Shown one piece after another: positions 9,435-18,646 of a stretch of DNA of 64,000 nt (position 1 is its first letter; each line of letters opens with the position of its first letter). The position numbers were made by a program, and so were the translations under genes. The notes below the pieces were generated by a model that was not told the origin of the DNA, did not search any database, and saw only the letters and a program-made list of their open reading frames with translations. This DNA is from Flavimaricola sp. GTDB lineage: Bacteria > Pseudomonadota > Alphaproteobacteria > Rhodobacterales > Rhodobacteraceae. The DNA is taken from contig JAQWWH010000054.1 in assembly GCA_029255105.1 (NCBI GenBank), positions 1 through 64,000 on the forward strand. Reading direction: 5' to 3'.

Positions 9435-11252
9435 ATGTGTGGGATCGTCGGAGTATTGGGCAACCACGAAGCCGCCCCCATCCTGGTCGAGGCGCTGAAG
9501 CGGCTTGAATATCGCGGCTATGACAGTGCCGGGATCGCCACGGTAAACCACGGCGTGCTCGACCGCCGCCGGGCGGTGGGCAAGCTGGTGAACCTGTCGG
9601 ACCTTCTGGTGCATGATCCGCTGGCCGGGAAATCCGGCATCGGCCATACCCGCTGGGCCACCCACGGTGCCCCGAACGTCACCAACGCCCATCCCCATAT
9701 GGCAGGCCGGGTGTCTGTTGTGCACAACGGGATCATCGAAAACTTTCGCGAGTTGCGCGGGTTTCTGGCCGACAAGGGCATCACCCATACGACCGATACC
9801 GACACCGAGACCGTCGCCCTTTTGACCCAATACTACCTAGGCGAAGGTCTGCCCCCCCGCGATGCGGCGGCCCAAACCATCGCCCGGCTGACAGGGGCCT
9901 ATGCGCTCGTCTTTCTGTTCGAAGGCGAAGAGGACCTTCTGATCGCCGCCCGCAAGGGATCGCCTTTGGCCATCGGCCATGGGGATGGTGAGATGTTCGT
10001 CGGCTCTGACGCTATTGCGCTGGCCCCGATGACCGACCGGATCACCTACCTCGACGAGGGTGACTGGGCCGTCGTGACCCGCAGCGGGGTTGAGATCCGG
10101 GACGCCCAAGGCGCGCTGGCCAACCGCGCCATGCGCACCATACAGATCGACGCCGCCCATATCGACAAGGGCGGCTACAAACACTTCATGGCCAAGGAAA
10201 TCGCCGAACAGCCCGCGGTTCTGGCAAATGCCCTCGAATTTTACCTCGACGGTGACGCGATCACCCTGCCCGCCCCCGGCCTTGATTTTACCAAGGTAAA
10301 CCGGCTGAGCATGGTCGCCTGCGGCACCGCCTCTTACGCCTGCCTTGTGGCAAAGTACTGGTTTGAGCAATTGGCAGGCCTGCCCGTCGACGTCGATGTG
10401 GCGTCAGAGTTCCGCTACCGCGAACCGCCCGTGGTTCCGGGGACGATGGCGATCTGCGTCAGCCAATCGGGCGAAACTGCCGATACACTTGCCGCCCTGC
10501 GCTACTGCGCGGGCAAGGTCGACACGATCGTCTCCATCGTGAACGTGGCGGAAAGCTCTATCGCGCGGGAAAGCGACGTGGCCCTGCCGATCCTCGCCGG
10601 GACCGAGATCGGGGTCGCCTCGACCAAGGCGTTCACATGCCAGTTGATCACCCTGGCGTTCCTTGCCCTCACCGCCGCCCACCAAAGGGGCCGGATCGAC
10701 GATGCGGCCCTTGCTGCCCATCTGGCGGACCTGCGCGGCTTGCCCGGGTTGGTGAACCACGCCCTTGGGATCGAGGGTGAGACCAAGCGGATCGCCCGCG
10801 CGTTGGCAGAGGCCCGCGATATCCTGTTCCTCGGCCGTGGCCGGATGTTCCCCCTCGCCCTTGAGGGGGCCCTGAAACTCAAGGAAATCAGCTATATCCA
10901 CGCCGAAGCTTATGCATCTGGCGAATTGAAGCACGGCCCCATAGCACTGGTAGACAAGACCGTCCCCGTCATCGTTATGGCCCCGCATGACGAGCTGTTC
11001 GACAAGACCGTGTCGAACATGCAAGAGGTCATGGCCCGCGGTGGAAAGGTCCTGCTGATCACCGACGCCAAGGGCGTGGCAGAGGCGGGCGATGGCACTT
11101 GGGAAACCCTTGTGATGCCTGAGATTGCCCCCCTGCTGGCCCCGATCCTTTATGCCATTCCGGCGCAGCTTCTGGCTTATCATACGGCCATGGCCAAGGG
11201 GACCGATGTGGACCAACCCCGCAATCTGGCCAAGTCGGTGACTGTCGAATGA
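9435..11252 (+). CDS. glmS: Glutamine--fructose-6-phosphate aminotransferase (isomerizing)
   Basis: GlmS converts fructose-6-phosphate and glutamine into glucosamine-6-phosphate, the first step of the hexosamine pathway. The mature N-terminus MCGIVGVLG places the catalytic Cys at residue 2. The glutaminase domain shows TRWATHGAP and HNGIIENF. Two SIS domains follow, with SQSGETADTL and the C-terminal HGPIALVD and AKSVTVE end typical of the family. It has 605 residues. The start at 9435 is fixed by the Cys2 requirement. Its TGA overlaps the ATG of the next gene (ATGA, 11249-11252). I saw no glmS ribozyme-like leader, as expected outside Firmicutes. Confidence 0.98.
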   Translation: MCGIVGVLGNHEAAPILVEALKRLEYRGYDSAGIATVNHGVLDRRRAVGKLVNLSDLLVHDPLAGKSGIGHTRWATHGAPNVTNAHPHMAGRVSVVHNGIIENFRELRGFLADKGITHTTDTDTETVALLTQYYLGEGLPPRDAAAQTIARLTGAYALVFLFEGEEDLLIAARKGSPLAIGHGDGEMFVGSDAIALAPMTDRITYLDEGDWAVVTRSGVEIRDAQGALANRAMRTIQIDAAHIDKGGYKHFMAKEIAEQPAVLANALEFYLDGDAITLPAPGLDFTKVNRLSMVACGTASYACLVAKYWFEQLAGLPVDVDVASEFRYREPPVVPGTMAICVSQSGETADTLAALRYCAGKVDTIVSIVNVAESSIARESDVALPILAGTEIGVASTKAFTCQLITLAFLALTAAHQRGRIDDAALAAHLADLRGLPGLVNHALGIEGETKRIARALAEARDILFLGRGRMFPLALEGALKLKEISYIHAEAYASGELKHGPIALVDKTVPVIVMAPHDELFDKTVSNMQEVMARGGKVLLITDAKGVAEAGDGTWETLVMPEIAPLLAPILYAIPAQLLAYHTAMAKGTDVDQPRNLAKSVTVE

Positions 11253-12013
11253 CCCCCGAAAGCGCCCTGGCCGAGTTGGAAGCCCTTGGAAACCCCGAAG
11301 GGGCCATCGGCATGGCCAGCTATCACAAGGTCCCCCGCCGCTACCTTGGCATCGCGGTTCCGGCCCTGACGGACCTGTCGCGCGAATGGCGTAAGGTTCT
11401 GACCCTTGAGGACCGCCTCGCCCTCGCCAGCAGCCTTTGGAGCACCGACATCCACGAGGCGCGGGTACTGGCCGCAAAGTTGCTGGAACAGGCGCGCATC
11501 CGCCCCGATGACGCGGGTGCCTGGGCGCTGATCGCCTCTTGGGTGCCGGATTTTGATGCCTGGGCCATCGCCGATCATGTCAGCATTTCGGGGCAAAAAC
11601 GGCTGGTGGCGGACCCGTCACGGATCGAGGAGGTCGAAGGCTGGACCACGTCCGAACATATGTGGACCCGCCGCGCCGCCCTTGTCATGACCTTGCCCTG
11701 GACCAAGCAGAATAATCCCAGCGCCCTCGACCTGGAAATCCGCGACCGGGTGCTGGGCTGGGCGGCAGGCTATGTGCCGGACCGCGACTGGTTCATCCAG
11801 AAATCCATCGCATGGTGGCTACGCGAGTTGTCACGCCATGACCCAGACCGGACCCGGGCCTTCCTGGCCGAACATGGGGCGGAGATGAAACCCTTTGCCA
11901 TGAAAGAGGCCGGACGGCATCTGGCCGCTGATCCCGAAACAACAGAGCCTCAGGACCCTGATACCGAAACGTCCGAGGCGGAAACGCCTACAGCCGAGAC
12001 GCCAGACAACTGA
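11249..12013 (+). CDS. DNA alkylation repair protein, AlkD-like
   Basis: A 254-residue HEAT-like helical protein resembling the AlkC/AlkD DNA glycosylases, which remove alkylated bases. Family features are WSTDIHEARVLAAKLLE, the WVPDFDAWAIAD segment, WTRRAALVMTLPW and the late DRDWFIQKSIAWWLRELS. After about residue 228 there is a Glu/Thr/Pro-rich low-complexity tail (ETTEPQDPDTETSEAE) not expected in the family. It overlaps the glmS stop by 4 bp, so it is translationally coupled to amino-sugar synthesis although the function is unrelated. Confidence 0.8.
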   Translation: MTPESALAELEALGNPEGAIGMASYHKVPRRYLGIAVPALTDLSREWRKVLTLEDRLALASSLWSTDIHEARVLAAKLLEQARIRPDDAGAWALIASWVPDFDAWAIADHVSISGQKRLVADPSRIEEVEGWTTSEHMWTRRAALVMTLPWTKQNNPSALDLEIRDRVLGWAAGYVPDRDWFIQKSIAWWLRELSRHDPDRTRAFLAEHGAEMKPFAMKEAGRHLAADPETTEPQDPDTETSEAETPTAETPDN

Positions 12014-12034
12014 CGCCAGGCTCAGGCGGCTGGC

Positions 12035-12514
12035 TCAGGCGGCCCCACCTGCATAGACCGTCAGCTCCTGAATGGCCGTCAGCGGCACCTCCAAAAGGCG
12101 CATGGCGGGCAGGCTGATCTGACTGCCCGACCCCGGCTCCCCGCCCGAGGGGCGCAGTTCCAGCGACACCGTCTTACCTGTGGCGGTGACCTCAACCCGG
12201 CCAAGGGTCACCTCGCTGACCAAAGGCGTTTCGATCCAGATCCCCGGATCGGCGGGCGACCCAAGGGTGGCCAGCGTTGTGCCAAGGCGCTGCTCGCCCG
12301 ATGTGGCGGGGGCGGCAAGGGCTGCGGCACGATCCTCGGCGCTGGTGGTGTCGAACTCATCCGCCGTGCGGGCATCGGCGGGCGGCGGCGGGGGTGGCGG
12401 CAACAACACGACCAGCTCAGGCTCTACCGTCTCGGCGGGGGGAAACAGGGCGTTGAGATCGGCCTGGGTGCAGGCCGACAACGACAGGGCGCCGATCAGA
12501 ATCAAAACTCTCAT
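12035..12514 (-). CDS. Putative lipoprotein with a proline run
   Basis: A 159-residue protein with a lipoprotein signal: a short hydrophobic segment (VLILIGALSLSAC) ending in the lipobox LSAC, so Cys15 should be lipidated. A linker with PPPPPPP follows, then TADEFDTTSAEDRAAAL and a C-terminal domain without recognised motifs. Rhodobacteraceae carry similar small lipoproteins whose function is unknown to me. It would be anchored in the envelope. It is convergent with the AlkD-like gene, ending 21 bp from its stop, and divergent from moaA. Confidence 0.7.
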   Translation of the reverse strand: MRVLILIGALSLSACTQADLNALFPPAETVEPELVVLLPPPPPPPADARTADEFDTTSAEDRAAALAAPATSGEQRLGTTLATLGSPADPGIWIETPLVSEVTLGRVEVTATGKTVSLELRPSGGEPGSGSQISLPAMRLLEVPLTAIQELTVYAGGAA

Positions 12515-12609
12515 ACCCCAAGGCTAGGCGGCGCAGCGCCCCCTTGGCAACTCTGCCCTTTGTGCATTGCCCGCTTGCACGCCCCTGCCCCCGCACATAG
12601 GTTCCCGGC

Positions 12610-13611
12610 ATGACAGTGCTGATAGACCCCTTTGACCGCGCGATCCGCTACCTTCGGGTCTCGGTCACCGACCGCTGCGATTTTCGCTGCGTCTACTGCA
12701 TGTCCGAAAACATGACCTTCCTGCCCAAGAAAGAGCTTCTGACACTCGAAGAGCTGGATCGCCTCTGTTCAAACTTTATCCGCCTTGGCGTTGAAAAGCT
12801 GCGGATCACCGGCGGGGAACCGCTGGTCCGGCGCGACATCATGACATTTTTCCGCGCCATGTCCCGGCATCTGGACAGTGGCGCGTTGAAGGAACTGACC
12901 GTCACGACCAACGGCAGCCAGCTTGAGAAATTCGCAACCGACCTCTACGCCGCAGGCGTGCGCCGGATCAACGTGTCCCTTGATACGCTGGATGAGGCCA
13001 AGTTTGCCCAGATCACCCGCTGGGGACGCCTGCCACAGGTGCTGCGCGGCATCGATGCGGCCCAGGCCGCGGGGCTGCGGGTCAAGATAAACGCCGTCGC
13101 CCTCAAAGGTTTTAACGAGGACGAGTTGTTCACCCTGACCGACTGGTGTGCCGAGCGGGACATGGACCTGACCTTTATCGAGGTCATGCCGATGGGCGAT
13201 CTGGGCAACGAAGACCGGCTTGATCAATACTGGTCGCTCAAGGATCTGCGCGCCCGGCTGGCCGAGCGGCATGATCTGACCGATCTGGCGGAACGCTCCG
13301 GCGGTCCGGCACGCTATGTCCGGGTGAATGACACCGGGGCGAAGATCGGCTTTATCACCCCGCTCAGCCATAATTTCTGCGAAAGCTGCAACCGGGTGCG
13401 CGTCACCTGCACCGGCGAGATTTATACATGCCTTGGTCAGGAAGGGCATTCCGACCTGCGCGGCCCGCTTCGGGCCACGGCCGAGGACGCCCTGCTTGAG
13501 GCGGCGATCCGGGCTGCCATCGGGCTGAAACCCAAGGGGCACGACTTTGACTATTCACGCCAGACCGTCGACGGCCAGATCAGCCGACACATGAGCCACA
13601 CCGGCGGCTAA
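12610..13611 (+). CDS. moaA: GTP 3',8-cyclase, molybdenum cofactor biosynthesis protein A
   Basis: A radical-SAM enzyme for the first step of molybdopterin synthesis, turning GTP into 3',8-cyclo-7,8-dihydro-GTP. The SAM cluster motif is CDFRCVYC (Cys23, Cys27, Cys30). The second C-terminal cluster is carried by [18 protein letters not shown]. The family's double-glycine C-terminus is present (HTGG). At 333 residues the length is normal. No other mo-cofactor gene is in the window. kdtA follows after 4 bp, so they may be cotranscribed despite unrelated roles. Confidence 0.97.
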   Translation: MTVLIDPFDRAIRYLRVSVTDRCDFRCVYCMSENMTFLPKKELLTLEELDRLCSNFIRLGVEKLRITGGEPLVRRDIMTFFRAMSRHLDSGALKELTVTTNGSQLEKFATDLYAAGVRRINVSLDTLDEAKFAQITRWGRLPQVLRGIDAAQAAGLRVKINAVALKGFNEDELFTLTDWCAERDMDLTFIEVMPMGDLGNEDRLDQYWSLKDLRARLAERHDLTDLAERSGGPARYVRVNDTGAKIGFITPLSHNFCESCNRVRVTCTGEIYTCLGQEGHSDLRGPLRATAEDALLEAAIRAAIGLKPKGHDFDYSRQTVDGQISRHMSHTGG

Positions 13612-13615
13612 GCCG

Positions 13616-14920
13616 ATGACATCCCCCGCTCCGTCTTCGCGCGCGACCCTCGTCCTGTCGGCCTATGCCGCGCTGGCCAACCTGTCAGTGCCCTTGCTGG
13701 CGCGACGTATCACGGCCCGTTTGACGGATCAGGGGATCAGCCCGAAACGGGCCGCCGAACGGATGGGCCGGGCAACCCTGCCCCGCCCCGCTGGTCCGCT
13801 TGCCTGGTTCCATGCAGCCAGCGTCGGTGAAAGCCTGTCGATCCTGCCGCTTTTGACAATGATGCAAGCGGCCCGCCCTGATCTGCGGATCCTGTTGACC
13901 AGCGGCACCGCCAGTTCGGCCCAGATCATGGCCGACCGCCTGCCGCCCGGGGCGCTACATCAGTTCGCCCCCCTGGACAGCCGGGTGGTTCTGGACCGTT
14001 TCCTGTCGCATTGGAAGCCGGACCTCGCTGTGCTGGTGGAAAGCGAGCTTTGGCCCCAGATGATCTGCCGGACGGACGGCAAAGGCATTCCCCTCGTCCT
14101 GCTCAATGCCCGGCTGTCGCGGGGGTCCTTGCGCAACTGGGCAAGGTTCGGGCGCACGGCACAGGCCCTGTTTGGCCGGTTCCGCCTGATCGTGACCCAG
14201 ACCGACGAAACGGCTGAGGCTCTGGGCGAGCTGACCAACCAGCAGGGCAGGATCCGAACCGGCGGCAACATGAAGGCCGCCGCCCCGCCGCCCCCGGCCG
14301 ACGCAAAGGTGCTTGAGGACCTTCGACAAAGCCTTGGCGCCGCACCCTGCTGGCTGGCCGCCTCCACCCACCCGGGCGAAGAGGCGCTGATCCTGCAGGC
14401 CCACAAGCGCCTCATGGCAAACTGGCCGGAGCTGAGGCTGATCCTTGTGCCCCGGCACCCCGAACGGGCCGACAAGGTGGCCGGGATGATCGTGGACGCG
14501 GGGCTTGGCCTGACCCGGCGGTCCCTTGGGCAGGGTCCGACCGCTCAGGTCTATCTGGCCGATACCTTGGGCGAAATGGGGCTATGGCTGCGGCTGGCCC
14601 CGATCACCTTCATGGGCGGCTCTCTGACCCCGAACGGTGGCCACAACCCATGGGAAGGGGCGGCGCTTGGCACCGCCCTTCTGACCGGGCCTTATGTCGA
14701 GAACGCCGCCACCGACTATGCCAGCCTGTCGGCTGCAGAGGCAGTTATTACAGTCACGGACGAGACGCTTGGCGCAACGCTCCACGATCTGCTCCAGCAC
14801 CCCGACCGGGCGCGCACCCTTGGCCAGAACGCGAAAAAGGCGCAGACCGCCAATGGAACCGCCCTCGGTATAACGGCGCAAAGCCTCCTGTCGCTTCTGC
14901 CCGCAAAGGACCGCCCGTGA
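13616..14920 (+). CDS. waaA: 3-deoxy-D-manno-octulosonic acid (Kdo) transferase
   Basis: A GT30 glycosyltransferase (434 residues) that attaches Kdo to the lipid A precursor at the inner membrane. Recognisable parts are the N-terminal hydrophobic anchor, WFHAASVGES with the catalytic Glu at about 72, VESELWPQMI, and in the C-terminal half FMGGSLTPNGGHNPWEGAAL, the CMP-Kdo-binding region. It lies 4 bp after moaA and overlaps the following glycosyltransferase start by GTGA. With lpxC elsewhere in the window it belongs to lipopolysaccharide assembly. Confidence 0.95.
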   Translation: MTSPAPSSRATLVLSAYAALANLSVPLLARRITARLTDQGISPKRAAERMGRATLPRPAGPLAWFHAASVGESLSILPLLTMMQAARPDLRILLTSGTASSAQIMADRLPPGALHQFAPLDSRVVLDRFLSHWKPDLAVLVESELWPQMICRTDGKGIPLVLLNARLSRGSLRNWARFGRTAQALFGRFRLIVTQTDETAEALGELTNQQGRIRTGGNMKAAAPPPPADAKVLEDLRQSLGAAPCWLAASTHPGEEALILQAHKRLMANWPELRLILVPRHPERADKVAGMIVDAGLGLTRRSLGQGPTAQVYLADTLGEMGLWLRLAPITFMGGSLTPNGGHNPWEGAALGTALLTGPYVENAATDYASLSAAEAVITVTDETLGATLHDLLQHPDRARTLGQNAKKAQTANGTALGITAQSLLSLLPAKDRP

Positions 14921-15978
14921 CCTATCGCAACCCCGCACAGATCTCTGTGATCGCCCCCAACCTGAAAAAGCGCTACTCGGGCGTCACCTCGACCGTGGTC
15001 CGGCTGGTGCCGCTTCAGGCGCGGCAGATCGCGATCGCCTCGGTCGGGCCGGTCTTGCCGCCCGAAGTGCCGCAGATCCGGCTGCGGGACCTTGTAACGA
15101 TGGGGCGGTCCGGTCCGGACGGCCCGCGGGTCTGGCACGCAAGGCGGAACACCGAAATGCTCGCCGGGATCGTGCTCAAGAAGGTCTTGCGCAAACGCTT
15201 GCGGCTGATGTTCACATCCGCCGCCCAACGGCAGCACAGCGGCTACACCAAATGGCTGATCGGCCAGATGGACAGGCTCGTCGCCACCTCCGCCCGATCA
15301 GCCAGCTTCCTCGACCACCCGGCGCAAGTGATCCACCACGGCATCGACACCGACCATTTCGCCCCGAGCGATGACAGGGCTGCCCTGCGCACGTCCCTCG
15401 GGCTGGACCCCGACGCCATCCTGCTGGGATGTTTCGGGCGGATCCGGCCCTCCAAGGGCACTGATCTTTTCGTCGAGGCGATGTGCCGCATCCTGCCCGA
15501 CCACCCTCAGGCGCAGGGGATCGTCATGGGGGGCGTCACGGACAAGTTCGGGCCCTTCGCTCAAACGCTCAAGGACAGGATCGCGGACGCCGGCCTGACA
15601 GACCGGATCAGGATCCTGCCCGAAGACAAAGGCTGGACCATTGCCCCCTGGTTCCAGGCCATCGACCTCTACATCGCGCCGCAACGGTCCGAAGGCTTCG
15701 GCCTCACCCCGCTCGAGGCGATGTCCTGCGGCGTGCCCAGCATCGCCACCCGGGTCGGGGCGTTCGAGGAAATCGTGCAAGATGGCGAAACCGGGCGACT
15801 GATCCCGCCCGAGGACCCCGCCGGGCTAGAAGGCGCGATCCGCACCGTCCTCCAAGACCCCGGCACACTGAAAAAATGGTCCGCAGCCTGCCGCCCCCGG
15901 GCCGAAGCACACTTCAAGATCGAACACGAGGCCGCCGCCCTCACGGCAATCTACAGGGACCTCCTGAAAGGCTCCTGA
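14917..15978 (+). CDS. Glycosyltransferase family 4-type, probable LPS core enzyme
   Basis: A 353-residue GT-B glycosyltransferase. The C-terminal nucleotide-sugar domain is clear: GCFGRIRPSKGTDLFVEA, then APQRSEGFGLTPLEAMSCG with the E-x7-E pattern. The start is the GTG at 14917 that overlaps the kdtA stop; the earlier in-frame ATGs lie inside kdtA. Direct coupling to kdtA suggests it adds the first sugar, perhaps mannose, to Kdo, like the Rhizobium LpcC family, but the sugar is an inference. No signal peptide is visible. Confidence 0.85.
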   Translation: MTYRNPAQISVIAPNLKKRYSGVTSTVVRLVPLQARQIAIASVGPVLPPEVPQIRLRDLVTMGRSGPDGPRVWHARRNTEMLAGIVLKKVLRKRLRLMFTSAAQRQHSGYTKWLIGQMDRLVATSARSASFLDHPAQVIHHGIDTDHFAPSDDRAALRTSLGLDPDAILLGCFGRIRPSKGTDLFVEAMCRILPDHPQAQGIVMGGVTDKFGPFAQTLKDRIADAGLTDRIRILPEDKGWTIAPWFQAIDLYIAPQRSEGFGLTPLEAMSCGVPSIATRVGAFEEIVQDGETGRLIPPEDPAGLEGAIRTVLQDPGTLKKWSAACRPRAEAHFKIEHEAAALTAIYRDLLKGS

Positions 15979-15992
15979 TCCTCATCTCGCCA

Positions 15993-16040
15993 TAAATATC
16001 CCGGGGGAGACGCCCGCAGGGCGGCGGGGGCAGAGCCCCC
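15993..16040. repeat. AAATATCCC extragenic hairpin element, copy 2
   Basis: It starts TAAATATCCCGGGGG and then carries two small hairpins, CGCCC-GCA-GGGCG (16011-16023) and GGGGGC-AGA-GCCCCC (16026-16040). It lies between the stop of the glycosyltransferase (15978) and that of the convergent M20 peptidase (16057), where a bidirectional terminator is expected. The arrangement matches the copy at 3738-3778. Confidence 0.65.
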
Positions 16041-16056
16041 AAAATCCCCTAACACC

Positions 16057-17220
16057 CTATCCCACCGGCATCCGCTGTTCGACGATCTCCGCCCACCAGG
16101 AACAGCCCGCCGGGATGGCCTCGTCGTTGAAGTTGTATTCGGGATGATGAACCGGGGCAGTGTCACCGTTGCCCACAAGGATATAGGCGCCGGGCCGCTC
16201 TTCCAGCATATAGGCAAAATCCTCGCCCCCCATGATCAGCGGGGCCTCGTCGCAATGTCCGGCCACACGGGTGGCGACCTCAGCGGCGAATTCGGTCTGT
16301 TCGGGGGAATTGACCATCACCGGGTAACCGGGGTGGTGGATCACCTCTGCCACGGCTCCATAAGCCTGCGCCGTGCTTTGGGCGATGGCCGTCAGCCGTT
16401 CCATCGCATGGCTTCGCAGCTCGGCGTCGAGGCTTCGGACCGTTCCCTTCAGGTGGACCGAAGGGGGGATCACGTTGAAGGCCTTGGACGCGGTCTCAAA
16501 CGAGGTCACGGACACCACCAGCTGGGCGACCGGGTCCGCCGTCCGGCTGACGATGGACTGCAGTGCCACCACGATCTGGCTGCCCACCAGGGTGGGATCT
16601 ATGGTCTCATGCGGTTTGGCGGCATGACCGCCCTTGCCGGTCACGATGATCTCGAACTGGTCGGTGGCCGCGAAAAAGCTGCCCGGGCGGATGGCAAAAC
16701 TGCCCAAGGGGCGGCCTGGCCAATTGTGCATCCCGTAAACCTCGTCGATCTTCCAGCGGTCCATGAGGCCATCTTCGCACATCTCGCGGCCACCTCCGCC
16801 GCCCTCTTCGGCGGGCTGAAAGATGACAACGACCGTTCCGTCGAAGTTCCGCGTCTCGGACAGGTATTGCGCCGCGCCCAACAGCATCGCTGTATGGCCG
16901 TCGTGGCCGCAGGCATGCATTTTGCCCGGTACTTTCGAGGCATAGGCAACACCCGTCGCTTCGGCAATCGGCAGGGCATCCATATCGGCCCGCAGTCCGA
17001 TCACCCGGCCCGAGCCATTGGTCCGCCCTTTGATCACCCCCACGACGCCGGTCCGCCCGATGCCTGTCGTCACCTCATCACAGCCAAAGGTCCGCAGCTT
17101 TTCGGCGACCATTGCGGCCGTCCGATGGGTGTCGAACATGAGTTCGGGGTTTTCGTGCATATCGCGCCGCCAGGCGGTGATCTCGGGCAAGAGTTCGGCG
17201 AAACGGTTTTTGATGGGCAT
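16057..17220 (-). CDS. M20-family amidohydrolase (hippurate/N-acyl-amino-acid hydrolase type)
   Basis: A 387-residue metallohydrolase of the M20D group. Metal-binding motifs are visible: the Cys/His of GKMHACGHDGHTAML, the Glu pair in FQPAEEGGGGGREM, GMHNWPG and the late IMGGEDFAYML. Such enzymes release amino acids from N-acyl conjugates. I start at ATG 17220 (MPIKNRF), preceded by GGAGAG. It is followed upstream on the same strand by an FAD oxidase and an ArgE-like deacylase, suggesting a catabolic cluster for acylated amino acids or opines, though the exact substrate is not known. Confidence 0.88.
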   Translation of the reverse strand: MPIKNRFAELLPEITAWRRDMHENPELMFDTHRTAAMVAEKLRTFGCDEVTTGIGRTGVVGVIKGRTNGSGRVIGLRADMDALPIAEATGVAYASKVPGKMHACGHDGHTAMLLGAAQYLSETRNFDGTVVVIFQPAEEGGGGGREMCEDGLMDRWKIDEVYGMHNWPGRPLGSFAIRPGSFFAATDQFEIIVTGKGGHAAKPHETIDPTLVGSQIVVALQSIVSRTADPVAQLVVSVTSFETASKAFNVIPPSVHLKGTVRSLDAELRSHAMERLTAIAQSTAQAYGAVAEVIHHPGYPVMVNSPEQTEFAAEVATRVAGHCDEAPLIMGGEDFAYMLEERPGAYILVGNGDTAPVHHPEYNFNDEAIPAGCSWWAEIVEQRMPVG

Positions 17221-17320
17221 GGATCTCTCCGGGGGATGGATGCGTCTGTGAACCTGTCCGATCATCAGCGCGGGGGCAAGGGACACCGCCCCTTAAACGA
17301 CCCTTTGATCCGGGTTTTGC

Positions 17321-18646
17321 TCAGCCTTTGCGCGCACCAAAGCGGGACAGGCGAAAACTGCTCAGGTCATGACCGGGATCGGTCCCGCTGGCCAGCGCCG
17401 CGGCGATCCGGCCAAAGGCGGGTCCGATGCCAAAGCCATGCCCGCTCATCCCCGTGGCAATCGTCAGGCCGGGCAAGGCCGCCACGGTGTCGACCACCGG
17501 CAGGACATCGGGCATGGAGTCGATCATTCCGCCCCATGCGGCCCGGGCCTGGGGGGCGGGCAAAGTCGGGAAGGTCTGCGCAAACATTTTCAAAAGCTTG
17601 CTCACCAATCCCCGGCCCGGCCCGGGGTTAAGAACCCGCATCACCTCGAACGGCGACACCGCATCCTCTGACCAGCGGCGCGGTGTGCTCCAGGCGTCGG
17701 GATAGCCGCGGGGGGCGGCGGGGTAGAACCGGGTTCCCATCGGGTCGGCCAGCAGTTGCGGCAGATACTGCCCGAGGTTCCGGAAGGCATCCCGCCCGAC
17801 GAACATGTCGTGGGTAAAGTCCGGGGCGATCGAGTATCCGCCATCCATGCGCCGCCGGAAGGCGAGCCGGGAATCGACCGCTCCGCCGGCAAAGACCTCC
17901 TCAATCGGCTCTGTGGCGACCACGGTCGCCCGGACCGATAGCTGCGGGATGTCGATCCCATGCCGGCGCAGCAACAAGGACGACCAGGCCCCACCCGCGA
18001 CCACGACCGCCGGGGCTGCAATCCGGCCCGCCTCTGTCACCACCCCGGCGATACGCCCCGCCGCGATGTCGAGGCCGCGCACCGCGCAATCCTCGACAAT
18101 GGTCAGCCCGTCACGCACCGCCGCACGGGCCAGGGCGGGCACCGCCAGCCAAGGCTCAGCCCGCATGTCCGAAGCGGTCCAGAGCCCGCTGCGCCAGTGG
18201 GTGGCAGCAAGCGGGATCAACCCGGCCACCTCGCCCGTGCTCAGAAGCCGCGAATCAAGGTCATAGGGCTGCGCTGAGGCCAACCAGTTTTCGTGAGCGG
18301 TGGTATGGGCGACGGTATTGGCCAGATACATCACCCCTGTCTGACGCAGGCCAAAATCCTCGCCGATCGTGGCCGCGATCTCGCGCCATTGGTGACCGGC
18401 CTCGATGGCGATGGGGATCTCGGATGGGTGGCGGCCTTGCACCCTGATCCAGCCCCAGTTGCGCGAAGACTGCTCGCCCGCCACGCGCCCCTTTTCGACC
18501 ACCACCGCCCGTAAGCCTGCCTTGGCCAGATGCCATCCGGTCATCACCCCGATGATACCGCCCCCAACGACGACGACATCGGCGGTCGCAGGCGGCGGGT
18601 CTGGATAGGCGACAGGGGTTTGATCGGAAAAGGGAAAGGGGATCAT
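17321..18646 (-). CDS. FAD-dependent amino acid oxidase/dehydrogenase (DAO family)
   Basis: A 441-residue flavoprotein with an N-terminal dinucleotide fold: VVVGGGIIGVMTGWHLAKAG, then an acidic strand end VVVEKG, and SSRNWGWIR in the covalent/FAD-near position of the family. The C-terminal part ends with ATGMSGHGFGIGPAFG, the usual second FAD contact. Substrates are probably amines or D-amino acids. Its ATG overlaps the stop of the preceding ArgE-like gene (ATGA at 18643-18646), so the two are translationally coupled. It is cytoplasmic or peripheral, with no signal peptide. Confidence 0.85.
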   Translation of the reverse strand: MIPFPFSDQTPVAYPDPPPATADVVVVGGGIIGVMTGWHLAKAGLRAVVVEKGRVAGEQSSRNWGWIRVQGRHPSEIPIAIEAGHQWREIAATIGEDFGLRQTGVMYLANTVAHTTAHENWLASAQPYDLDSRLLSTGEVAGLIPLAATHWRSGLWTASDMRAEPWLAVPALARAAVRDGLTIVEDCAVRGLDIAAGRIAGVVTEAGRIAAPAVVVAGGAWSSLLLRRHGIDIPQLSVRATVVATEPIEEVFAGGAVDSRLAFRRRMDGGYSIAPDFTHDMFVGRDAFRNLGQYLPQLLADPMGTRFYPAAPRGYPDAWSTPRRWSEDAVSPFEVMRVLNPGPGRGLVSKLLKMFAQTFPTLPAPQARAAWGGMIDSMPDVLPVVDTVAALPGLTIATGMSGHGFGIGPAFGRIAAALASGTDPGHDLSSFRLSRFGARKG